A DNA stretch of 64,000 bases from Ophioceras dolichostomum (lineage: Eukaryota; Ascomycota; Sordariomycetes; Magnaporthales; Ophioceraceae). A program made the translations under genes and the position numbers. The stretch covers positions 46,474 to 110,473 of the forward strand of contig PYST01000104.1 of the NCBI GenBank assembly GCA_003049485.1. The letters are read 5' to 3'. Shown one piece after another: positions 1 to 10,815 of the stretch. The notes under the pieces are model-generated. The model worked only from the letters and a program-made list of their open reading frames with translations, ran no database searches and was not told where the DNA came from. How positions within the stretch are numbered: the stretch's first letter is position 1; every line of letters starts with the position of its first letter.

Positions 1-909
1 TAGTAACAACACCGCGGCTAGAACAGAGTCTGACTTGGATGCCTCCGGGTCTCGCAGCGCCGCGTGAGTGGCAGACAGAGCCTTTGTGTACTCTCCCAGA
101 GCCCTGTCGGCGAAGTTGATGCCGTTGGCAGACACCCTGTTGCCCAGCGAGGCCATGGCGCATGCGCTGAAGGCATGCGACAGATGGCTGTCTGCCGCCT
201 CCGTCTTCATCAGAGGCACCAGGTAGTCCATGAAGCCGCGCGTGCCGCCCTGCCGCGGCACCAGCACGAAGTTGGACACGAAGTGGCACGTGGCGTGCTG
301 CTCTGGCGGCACGTCCAAACCCTGAGCTATGCCCGACTCCTGGCCCTCGGCGGCCATCTGGTTCTGGTTGGCGAAGAACTGCCTGGCGCGTTGGAGTAGA
401 GCCTGGCTGGGGGTGTCGGCGGCGGTGGGACTCCTGGCGCTGCTGCTCTCGCCGTTGTCCTTTCCCGGCACGGCGACGGCCGAATCGTCGTCTTGCTTCC
501 CCATCTTCTGGGCCATCGCCTTGCGATTGGCCTTCTGCGCCCTCCGCTCGGTCGCCTTGGTCTCATTGCGGAACACAAGGTCGAACTCGTCTTTGTAGCC
601 TGGACATTGCCGTCGTGACTTCGCACACTGGTTGCATGTTGGCTTGGTCTCGTCGCACTGCGAGTCAAGGGGCGTCAGTAGAATGGTCCGCGGAATAGCA
701 ACGCGCACCACAGGTGAAGGTGAGCCGCCAGCCTGGCGATCTAGCTGCGAGGGTCACCACCGGATAGTGGAAGCGGCATAGTCCGGGGCTAACATCTCCG
801 GAAAGGCATCACTCGGTAACCATTCAGGTACTATTCGGTCATCACTCACCTTTATGCGCCGGGTTCGGCACATCTGGCAGCCCCGGGAGGGCTTCCCACA
901 GTATACCAT
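1..909 (-). CDS. Zn2Cys6 transcription factor with Fungal_trans_2-like region, 3' end outside window
   Basis: Predicted nuclear DNA-binding regulator. Exon 1 is 909-850 and encodes MVYCGKPSRGCQMCRTRRIK. A GTGAGT donor follows, then a 192-nt intron, and exon 2 (657 to beyond base 1) opens with CDETKPTCNQCAKSRRQCPG. Spliced together they give a complete binuclear zinc cluster, C-x2-C-x6-C-x5-C-x2-C-x6-C, with the usual basic stretch. Exon 2 stays open to the window edge, so 239 residues are visible. The segment around HFVSNFVLVPRQGGTRGFMD and ACAMASLGNRV resembles the start of the fungal transcription factor domain PF11951 as I know it. Between them lies an S/Q-rich linker. The target genes cannot be inferred. 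The intron falls inside the zinc cluster, so an unspliced gene model would lose two zinc-binding cysteines. Confidence 0.9.
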
Positions 910-1480
910 GATTGAGGCTGTGAGATGGGAAGGCCGTTACGGCTGGCTAACAACCAGTGCCGTGACAAGAAATGAAATGAATGATTTGCCAGATTTGGAT
1001 CACAAGGGGCGAGCGAGGGTGGCAGGCTGGGAGGCGATACAGGAAGCGCACAACAAGCGCGAGGTAGAGGCGAGAGAAGCGAGGAGGAGAAGTGAGTAGT
1101 GTGACCGGAGCCGAACGACAGGAGGGGACAAAACGCCTCGGTAATTTCTGTCGCTGTGCAAGAATTTCGAATGGGGTTCGTCCCAATATCGGACTCCGAT
1201 GATGGCAGACGGGACCCCCGAGAGCGAAGAGAAGTGGGCGAGACGAATGTGAGAGCAGGGCAGGATGGATTAAGGTAACTAGAGGGCGGAGTGGGAGACA
1301 GGCCGCGAAGAGTTCGATTCAGCCAGGTGGTTTGTTGAGGTAACAGGTAGGCAGGTACCGGTATGAATCAGGAGAGTGTGGTAGAGCGTGGGAGAGCGTG
1401 GCAGAGAGTGGTAGTCTCGCTAGGGGAACTTGGGCACGGAGGTTGCTTCTTGCCTCGTGTTTCTCGTCGAACGTGGTCGA

Positions 1481-1564
1481 ACTGACGAGATGACGAGATG
1501 ACGAGACGACCAGACGACGAGACGAGGGAACTGACGAGACGAGGGAACTGACGAGACGAGGGGG
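1481..1564. repeat. GACGAGA/GAGGGAACT short tandem repeat
   Basis: Imperfect tandem units built from GACGAGAT and ACTGACGAGACGAGGGA. The latter 17-bp unit occurs about twice in a row at the right end. The tract is purine-rich on the plus strand and lies about 600 bp upstream of the transcription factor start codon. Confidence 0.7.
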
Positions 1565-2389
1565 ACGCCGGTCTGAAACTAGGATAGCTGGACAAACTCT
1601 CTTTTGAGGAGGGGGAGGCCGTGGTGGTAGTGGTGGATGGGGGGAGAAGAGGCGGCGTGAAGAAGAAAGTGACGACGGGATGGTGGCGACTATAGCCCCA
1701 GTCCTATCCCATTCGAGTGCCAGGCCGTTCCGCTTCTTGTTCGTTCGTGCCTTCGTGCGTTAGGTTCGTTACCGTTCCCGCCCCCGTTCCCAGTTCAGGC
1801 GGGTCCGGTCTCGTTTTGACAGGCGCTGCGGTGTGTTTTGTTGGTAGTGTGGGAGTGAACTGAGTACCTGGTACCTAGGTAGGTGGGTAGGTGGTAGGTA
1901 TTCAAGAGTGCTCAGAGAGTGCTCAGAATGACGGTGGTGGGTGATGGTGAGTCGTGCTTCAGCTTCCTAGCTTCCTAGCTTTCCTAGCAGCCTCGCAGCC
2001 TGGCTGGTCGATCGACGGTAGATAAGTCGTGCGAGAGAGTCCGGAGCCGCTTTGTCATGGGTTTTGGATCTTGGCGTTTTGAGTCTTGCGTCCGGTCTTG
2101 AGACTCTTCACACAGCCACTGGCCGTCTGTTTGAGATTATGTGTGTGCGTGCTGAGAGGGTGTCTGCTTGCTGTTTTTCAGCCAGTGCCAGCGACACATT
2201 CGTTGAACAGGCGAAAAGTGTTCAGGAACACCCATGTTGACTTCCTTGCAAATGCTGGGATAAGCAAGGGTGGCCCTTGCTGCTGTGCAGCCCCTCTTGC
2301 CCAAGATGGCCGAGATGGTTTCGACGTTATGCCTGAAGCGGCAGTGGGCGTTCAGTCAAGCCCATCAGCGTCCGGATCACACAGAGTCG

Positions 2390-2445
2390 CTGCAGAAGTG
2401 CTGCAGAATTGCTGCTGCAGAATTTCTGCTGCAGTGCTGCAGTGA
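2390..2445. repeat. CTGCAG-rich degenerate tandem repeat
   Basis: About six CTGCAG hexamers separated by short AA/TT-containing spacers (units like TGCTGCAGAAT). The sequence is nearly self-complementary, so it could fold. No function can be assigned. Confidence 0.6.
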
Positions 2446-4787
2446 GTGCACATGTGGCCCAGCTCAACACGACGTCAAGGTGATCGTCCGCCGTCTGCCT
2501 GCCTCATTCGGCCTCATCAGTGCACACCAATGCTCTCCGCCCGTTGAGTCGCTATTAGGAGTCTGATGCTATTACCCCTTACTAGTTTTTCTGTCAACGA
2601 TTGATCTCCCTCGTATTTTTTCCTCAGCCTGTCCCTTTTTAATCTAGCCGTTGCTACCACTCCGTCTTGGTGGTGCAGAGGCAACCTCGTTATGTCGTGT
2701 AGCCCTCTTGAGAAGAAGCCTTGTCAGAACAGATCAATGGCTCGAAGTCGTACAGGGCTGCCTTCCACTCTCGTTTCCTCACCCGCGGGCATCAGCGGAT
2801 CTTTTTTAAGGGAACACCGGGACATTTTCAAAGTTAACCTCAAATGTCAGATTTCACTTATGTGCCTGCCTTAGGTACGTACATAGTAGTAGATGTTCCC
2901 GGTCGGGAGGCGGCGAAGTGGGTTCGATAATACTTGCGATCTGCTCTTCGATCTGCTGGCCAGGAGGGGTCACCTCCCATCGCTCTGTGGTTTCCCCTGG
3001 GAAGCCCACCATCAGTAGTGGGGTTGCCCGCTTTGACCCTGACACTGTGAAGTTTGACCATGGGACCGGGATGCTGGTCTCCCGCTTGGCAGCTCGTAAA
3101 GCCAGGCTAGTGAGGACGCAAGCTGGCAAGGTAGCGTAGCTCACCTACATCCTACGCGCCTCGAGCTATTCCGTACACAGTACTTGTGGGATCTTCCCAA
3201 CTTGTACTATGCTTTAGATACAGGCTACTGTAAACTCCCGCAAGGCCCAACTCCAAAGACTAGAGCTACTAGTTAGTGGTAACCAGATGTCGCCCCGCCA
3301 TCATCCTGTCAGCTGGATGTGCTTGCCAGGTAGGGCTTGGTCAAAGTCTTGCTGGGCAGAGTTTACAATTTGTCACCTCCAGAACCTATCCATCCCTGGC
3401 CAAGTTCTGCCTCTCACACGACAAGCAAGGGGCTCGTTGCTTTAGATGAGATGGTTGGCTGGGACGTGGCCACGAGGGAGAGACGAGGAGTCGGGCATTA
3501 CCGTACTTACACATTGTAGTCCTCGTCCTCGAAAGCGAGCGAAGGATGACGAGGGAACAGTGCACGTCCGTTCATAATGCTACAGTGGCGTCTGGACTGT
3601 GACGGTTCCATCGCCCTTATTATACTATACTTACATTTTGTTGTATGTGCTCCATCCTGCGTGCGTCTATACCTACCGTACTAGGAGTCATTGCACAGCC
3701 TAGGCAGGAACGGGACAACCGGAATACCACGATGGACTTGACATTCGTATGTTCGTACTGACCTGGTGGTGTCATCGAGCCGACGTTCCCGGCTTCCGGG
3801 CGGGGTAGGATAGTGAGCCAGAGCGGTCCAGGATGCAGGATGGGCTTATGATGAAGGACGCGAGATGCCTTCCCCCATTCTCCAGCGTCCCTGCGTCGAG
3901 GTCCTGAAAGTTGGGATGAAGTTGGTGTTTGAGGACAAGTCCAGAAGATTCTGCACTGGTTGGCGCACTGTTGGCCGGTTCGCTATCGTAGAGCAGAGGA
4001 CGCTCAGGTTAGGTGAGACGAATTCCAAGTCTGGAAACCTCTTCATGCGCTTGTCAGACAAGGACGAGGCATCAAAGTCACCGAGGTCCGTTGATCGGAC
4101 CATGGGGATATCCCATGGGACCCAGGCCTAAGCATCCGAGTGGCCAGGAGTGCTATCCCGGGCACGAAGAATCTGGCTCATGGCGGGTCACGTTGTTGAT
4201 GGGTAGTTGATGGGTAGTTGATGGAATGGAGGCTGTTCAAAGCAGGCGTTTGGCGGTGATGACTTACTGCCATTACCCGACCTTGGAGTGTTTGGAGCAT
4301 GTCACGAACCGCCGTGTTGGTCTCCGGCGTTTTGGATGTGTTTACCCAAAAAGCAACTACCAGGTAGGCACTAGGTAGGTATCTCATGGAGGTCACCCTC
4401 CCGTTTTGTTTATTGCCTCTTTCTTCTAAATGGGTATGATAAGCAATAGCAGCAGAAGGCCCGGTAACCAAGCATGCACACAACCAGGTAGCTTCACCTT
4501 CGTGCCGCTCTGCGTAGCACCTTTAGCTCCAAGCGCATCACCTCGCGAACTGGGCTAAGAGAAGGCGCAGGGAATAATAAGTCGCCCGCTCGGCCGGTGT
4601 CTGCAAGCCTGCAACAGGTGATCTAGAGACGACCGAGGAGCGGAGCCCCAGTCTCACTCTCTCGGGTGTACACGAAGGACCTGCAACGCACTCCGTCTCT
4701 CTCACCTCTTCCCCCCTCTTCACCCTCCTCCCCCTCCTCTTTCTTCTCCATTCGACCATTCAAATGGCTCACTCTGGTCGCTGCAGC

Positions 4788-7700
4788 TTACTGCGGATTG
4801 CCGAACAACCCAGCAATGCCATCCAGCTCAGGTGTTGTTCTCGTAGGCCCCTCATGCCCAGGCGCAAGCCCCTCCTCGCCGGGGCCGCCGCCGCCGCCTA
4901 CTGCCGAGTTCGCAACTGGAGCAGTCATGAACTGCTGGGTCATCTTGCTCCGCGAGGACTTCTTCGCCGCGCGGCCGCTGGCCTCCGCCTTAAGCCCCGC
5001 GGTCCTGTTGAGCTTCCCCATCTCTGACACGCTTACACCCTTCAGGTCCTTCAGCAGGTCCAGGACCAACGCGCGCTGTTGACGCGGGTTGGTTCCTGGC
5101 CGCGAAATGTGGGTGATGGCGTTGTCCACATCGTGTGCCTGCATGCCGGGGAGGCACAGCAGGACTCCCCTCGGAGTCGGCGTCAGGGGGCAGTAGTGGA
5201 GCAGGATCGAGGCGATGAGGGCGCCCAACTCCTTCTGCAGGTCGACGAAGTACGGTTCGTGCATCGAAGCGACGCAGGCCTGCAGCACGTCTGACGAGAC
5301 GAATTCGCGCACCGCCTGCGCAGTCTCTTGCGGAATGGGGAAATTGTCCGGCACATGGCCCTTGCTTGGCGACGATGACGGCGGCGGCGCTCCTCCCTCT
5401 CCTGCCGCCGCAGATGACGTGGCGGCGGCGGCGGCGGCGGAGAACTCGGGGATGATGTAGCGGAAAACCCGCAGCACGACACCGCAACACCTGCCGTCGC
5501 GCATTCGGATGGCATGCGAGCAGAACAGCAACAGCGGCTCGACGATCGACGAGTGCATCAAGCAGAACTTACGCAGTGTTGGGTATGCCTGAGGGTTGGC
5601 AGGCGACGACGAGGGGGCATAAGCCTCGGAATCTGCAGAACGTGAGCCTGTCAGTCGGATCCGTCCACTCACTCCATGCCGCGCGGCATGGCTTTGAAAA
5701 GAAGGCCCACGGGATCCCAGGATACTACTGACTCGTCCTGTTAGGGTCCAGGAAGTCCGCGACCATGACCACGGCCGTGTAGGTCAGCTGCCTCAGGATG
5801 CTCTCGGCCTTCATCTCCTCGGTCAGCTCGTCGGCTGCCGCCTGGACGCCTTGTTGAATGCCGAGCTTCTCCCACTCGGTCATTATCTTGTTGTCCATCT
5901 GCTGGAAGCAAGCCGCCAGCAGCGGGGGGAGAAAGTGTCCGCGAAGATCAACTGGGCAGTGGTCGACCAGATATCGGACCAGGTTCAGCAGGTTGATGAC
6001 TTGATGTGCGGAGAGTCCGACCGAGTCTGCAAACAGGGCGTGAGACAACGGCCCGGGCAGCTCGTTGAAGCCATAGAAGTGCACGTCCAGCCGGCTCATG
6101 CAGAATATTATGGCGTAGCACGTGTCGCGGACAAAGCGCACCGATCCACGGATTGTTGATGCCAGCCCTTCTAGGGTCCCCCTTTTATCGACGACCCTGG
6201 CGTAGAACTCGTCCTTGCTGCCTTCCGAGATTCCCGCCTGCCAAAACCGGTCGGCGAGCACGCGTCCCACGACCGAATGCATCTCCTGCGGAAGTAGAGT
6301 CCAGTTGCTCTTGTTGTGGCAGGCATGGGCGTGACTAGGTAGATCCGGGAGGGAAGGAGGTTAGGTTGGTCAGCAGCTGAAGGTGCCGTCCGGCTCGTTC
6401 TCGTTTGCTCATAACCATGTCCATTTCGGGCATGCAAAAAAAAACAAAAAGAACGGTTGGGTATGGAGACAAGACCCCTCTCAATGAACAGAGCAACGTA
6501 CCTGAGGAACTGCAAAAGATGCGGCAAAATCACCGGGAATCCATCCCGCCAGAGGGCGCAGGACGCCTCGTATGGAGGTGAATGTTTGTCCAGCTTCTCG
6601 ACCGAGTAGGTCAAGACCGACTTTGTGGCGCGAAGGGGCAGCACCGCCTGCCGATCCTCGAGCTCGGTCTGGAGATCGAGGCCCTCAGTGTCCAGCTTCA
6701 CTAAGCCCCAGTCGCTAATCTTGTGGACCTCCTTGATTGCAAGGTACCGTTGCGCCTTATCCAGCGCCAGCAGTTCACAGAAGGTCGAGTATGAAGACAG
6801 CGCCTGCTGTAGCTCCTGGTTGTTCCACTGTGCGATGACGGGGTTTATGAATGGCTGGAGCCTCATGATCCTGGTTTGCTGGTCGATTTTGGTAGCACGA
6901 TGGCTGCGGGGCAGACGTCATAACACCTGGTCAGCACAAGACTCTCGCGAAGCAGGTACGGCATGGGGAATGGCAGAGGAAAGCTGGTGTGCACCCACAT
7001 GATGATAAAAAGGAAAGACTGGTATGCAAGCTGTCGCTTCTCGTCCAGGGTCCCAGAGGCTATCATCTCGTTGACCTTGCCGGCAATCTGGTCGTACACC
7101 TCGAGGAGGTGATCGGGCATCTTGGACGCCAGCCGCTGCAGCTCTATCATGCTCTCCGATTGGAGATCTTTGATGGCCTCGTTGAAGAGCTTATGCTTGC
7201 GTTGGGGTGCCGGCCACGTCACGAGGATATGCTCGAGCACCTTCAGCATGAAGCCCGCATTCCTATCGAGCGCGGTCGTCGAGAAGGCCACGAGAAGCTG
7301 GAGGATCCGTTTGCGAATCATGGGGTCTTCAAATTTCAGCTCTAGCAGCCGGTTGCACCACGACTCGAAGCTCTCCTCCAACGTCGCTTTCTGTTGCTGG
7401 CTCTGGGGCGACTCCGCGTCCACCCCGAGCCGCCACTTCACATAGCCCTTGAGGGCAGACTCGATGACCGTGAAACGAGCATCGACCCGCAAAACCTCCA
7501 TCGAGGTTTTGTTGTAGTTTTGCACTTTGAGAAAGCAGATTGTCAGTCACGTGAGCGGGGATGATGTCCGGTACAGAACCAAAGAAGGGGGGTGGATGTC
7601 TGGCCTCCTCACCATCTACTGGCACTAATCGACCATCGTAAAGGTGCGTCAGTACGTCGTCGGCCTGGTTGAGAATGTGTTGGAACGCGTCCACCAGCTT

Positions 7701-9321
7701 CAGCTGCACAATGCTTTCGATGACCTGCGAGCTGTAGCGGCGGTAGTTGCCCAAGAAGGCGTGCCTCTCCGGAGGGGTGTCGGTGTCCTCCATCAAAAGC
7801 ACAAACGTCGGGTCCTGTGTGTCCTCGGGAAGGCTCTCGTACTGAATCAGACGGGAGCTGCAGAGTTCCAGAAGGTGGCCGACCAAAGCTGTGTCGCCTA
7901 TTGAGGGGCCGATCGTTGGGTTGTGTAGTAGGCGAGTCCATGTGACGAGAACCGGGATGGACACTACGAGGCTCTGGCTCTGCAACACTAGCAGCAGGAA
8001 CTCGAAGAATTCTTGGAGCGCAATGTCCCCTGGCAGTGTGGACGTCCTCCTGTCCAGATAGTTACCAAGGCAAGAGATCATCTGCACACAAAAAAAAAAC
8101 CGAGCGGGTTAGCCGACAGCTCCCAAAAAAAAAGGTACTCCCGAGAAGGCAGCTCACGCTACGCAAACTCTACGCAAAGGTAGCATTCTGCAGCTGCCTT
8201 ACCTCAGAGAACTTCTTGGCAAACTGATATTTGTCGTCATCAATGTCTTCGGGGTCGACTACGGACCACTCAAACAGCCTCCTGCCGAGCGTCACGAAGG
8301 ACGGGTGGTACATGGGCACGATCAGGGACAGGAAGTCGTCGTCGACGAAGCTGGTGCGGGCACAAAGGGCATGGAGGGCCTCGAGGGCGGCCTTCTGGAT
8401 CGCAACCTGGGGCGAGGCAAGACCGTTGCACATGGTGGGAACGCATCCAGATGAGGTCAAGGCCTGCGGGATCGCCCAGGGCATGACCGAGTGCAGCATG
8501 GAGAGTGCCCGGATGGCGCAGCCACGGACGTCCTCGTTGTTATGCGCGTCGCCGACGAGGCATTCGTCGAGAAGCTTGGTAGCGCGTATGACCCAGCCAT
8601 CGTCGCCGGAGCGAATGCCCTCGACGACGGAGCGGGATGGGAACTGCTCGGATAGCACCTGGGCGGGGGTGAAGATGTCGACGCAGATCTTGGACAGCAT
8701 GTGCTCGCGCATCGCCACGACGGGATCGTCGGCCGTGCCGAAGATCTCGTCCGACAGCGACTCCAGCACGGTCAGGACCAGCTCCTTGTGGACGGTCGGC
8801 CCTGGCATGAAGAACCACAACGAGCACAACAGCTTGTCCATATCCAGCCATTCCGGGCCCCAGCACCGCTTGGCTACCTCGACCCACAGCTGGGCGATCT
8901 TGTTGCGAATGTATAGCTGGTCGCCAGTCCTCGAGATGCCCTCGGCCAGCTGCAACACCCAGCCGCGCAGGTAGCCGACCTGCTCGTCGCTATATTCTGC
9001 CCATTTGTGCTTGATGGCCTGCTCGAGCAGCGACAGCCCGTAGTGCCGGACGAAGGGGGAGTTGGTTCGCGTCTGCGCGAGGTCGGAGCCGATCGACGGC
9101 GACTGGCCCAGCGTCTTGATGCTCTCGAGGAAGTCCTGCGCCTCGCGTCGCGCCTGGTTACTCGAGTGGGGGCTGTATATCAGGTTGAGCGCGTCGTGGA
9201 TCTTGGGGAGGATTTCGGCCTGGCCGCCCGCAAGCGGTCCAGCTCCGCCGTCAGCGAAACCGCTCCCGCCAACGGCGGAGACGGCGCCTCCCAAGGCCCC
9301 ATTGGTGGGGAGCGCGGCCAT
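4788..9321 (-). CDS. msn5: MSN5/exportin-5 family karyopherin
   Basis: Importin-beta family receptor. Its yeast relative exports phosphorylated proteins from the nucleus and imports some cargo. I join six exons: 9321-8203, 8081-7613, 7524-6960, 6903-6502, 6334-5733 and 5632-4788, for 1333 residues, close to fungal relatives. The N-terminal part (KIHDALNLIYSPHSSNQARR, LLEQAIKHKWAEY, YIRNKIAQLWVEVAKR) is the typical exportin N-terminal/Xpo1-like region. Further HEAT-repeat-like segments follow (FREGIS-type block VVGRVLADRFWQAGIS; KFCLMHSSIVEPLLLF). The splice of exon 3 to 4 (56-nt intron) restores MPHRATKIDQQTRIMRLQPF, and that of exon 4 to 5 restores LSHAHACHNKSNW. A shorter acceptor for exon 5 is possible. 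The C-terminal A- and G-rich tail is probably disordered. Confidence 0.93.
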
Positions 9322-10815
9322 GCTCGGGGCGGAAGCCGGGGTGGGCGGAAGGGAAAACGACCAGGCGCCGGCGGATTTGTCAGGGTCGGGTTTGCAACGG
9401 CGGTGTGTGGTGGACAGTCGGTGTGCGTAGGGGAGAGGAGTGGGAGGGGGAGGGGGACTCCCAGGTGCCGTCGAGGTGAGCGTCTCGTGTGAATCATGCG
9501 CTTGTGTGTTGGGCGGTTCGCTCGGTGTCGAATGGTGGGGTTGGCAGAGGTTTGTGAAGGTGAACGCGACCGGTAGCAGAGCACTCGGGAACAGAAAGCT
9601 CAGAAATGATGTGAGGATGCGAGTGGCCCAGCGTTCTATCCGTCCTCCTCACAATCAGCTAGGATCCGTGGAAGCTGTAGGAGGAGGCACAAGCTTGGTG
9701 GAGGGGCAGAAGCCGGAAAGCCTGGAAGCGGGTTTTTTTTTTTTTTTTTTTATTGAGTCTCAACTCGGATATGTCATATCAGGTAAATTTGCTTCTAAAA
9801 CGCATTCATTGTTCGAGTACCAAAATTGCAAAAAAAGTCATCAAGCTGTCACAACTTCGCATGTTACCAACAGTGCCTTTTGTTTCCATTGACATTTGCT
9901 ACCAATGATGTTTGTTAGGCACTAACAGGAGTGACTGCTTGTCGAGGGCAGCCTGCCCAAATTTTTTTGTACCGCGCCCAGCCCTGTGCTGTCGGTCGCG
10001 GTGCGTGCATTTTGTGGGGTCTTGTGCCGTTTGGCCCCCTGAGTCGGGTCAAGATTGCTACTAGGCAAGTGCCTGCATGCCTGGGAAGACGCTGACAGGG
10101 AGCCCTCGGCTTATGACCGCAGGTTCGTTTATCGAGCAGTTCCTTCTTTTGTGTTTCCTGCTCCCGTCGCAGGAGCATCTGTCCGCAAACGTGTCGTGCG
10201 TGCGGCTGTTCGAAGACGAACTTGAGGGTAAGTGTACACAAGAAATGTGACGCACCGTACGTAATCAAGATTCGTTAATCAAGATAGGTATCTTCGGGAT
10301 CGAGTCCCTACCCTCGAACATGAGATTTGGGAACCCACGCTACAAGACCCAGAACTGATGACAGGAAGTAGACAGGGCAAGGATAGCATGTATCAATGGC
10401 ATGTATCGGCCCCCCCCCCCCCCAAAAAANNNNNNCCCCCCCCAAAAAAAAAATAGATGTCCAATATTCACTGATTCCACGACAACGTAGGTGGTAAGGA
10501 CCAACACGTAGGTAGTTACTACTTGTTGCCTATCTTAGCGAGTACACAAATGCTAACCCCTTGCTATTCTAGTTCCTGACGCCGACCACCTCCCGAAATA
10601 ATAGAACGCCTGTCCGCCGCCATTTGATGGTGATGTGGGCACATTGAAGACCTTTCACTGGTTCCTCGCAATGGCACAAAGGTCTCGGCCTCGGTAGTGG
10701 GGCTCGAAGTACCCAAACAGGCAGCCAGCAAAGGGCGTAGAGCCGGTTTCTCTGTCCTCCAAGAAGACTTTCGGACAGCCAAGAATCATTCTCATTGCTG
10801 AAGCCTGCCTAAGCT
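9322..10815. other. Intergenic: MSN5 5' flank and ATG9 3' flank
   Basis: No gene recognised. There is a T19 run at 9733-9751, an assembly gap with homopolymer edges near 10411-10453, and a short repeated phrase CACGTAGGT around 10485-10515. The part nearest 9321 is GA-rich on the plus strand and probably is the MSN5 leader. Confidence 0.6.
10430..10435. other. Assembly gap (6 N) between C/A homopolymers
   Basis: Six N lie between a C run followed by an A run on each side. This looks like two attempts at the same C-then-A homopolymer junction. Confidence 0.95.

Larger units (their letters stand above)
910..4787. other. 3.9-kb intergenic region upstream of the transcription factor
   Basis: I see no gene here. 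It holds the 5' region of the minus-strand transcription factor and, at its right end, the 3' flank of MSN5. It contains a GACGAGA-type tandem repeat (1481-1564), a TACCTAGGTAGG-type stretch (1871-1905), a CTGCAG-rich run (2390-2445), a hairpin-like sequence (3526-3560) and three copies of TTGATGGGTAG-like sequence near 4196-4222. Open frames near 2860-3140 and 3850-4130 match no family I know. Confidence 0.6.

Noticed and set aside
2854..3144. 96-codon minus-strand frame in the left intergenic region
   Set aside because: Three overlapping frames on both strands are similarly open. No motif, so coding cannot be supported.
10270..10330. tRNA-like T-arm phrase GGGATCGAGTCCC
   Set aside because: No acceptor, D or anticodon arms can be fitted around it. 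No other tRNA-like gene was found by reading for B-box motifs on both strands.
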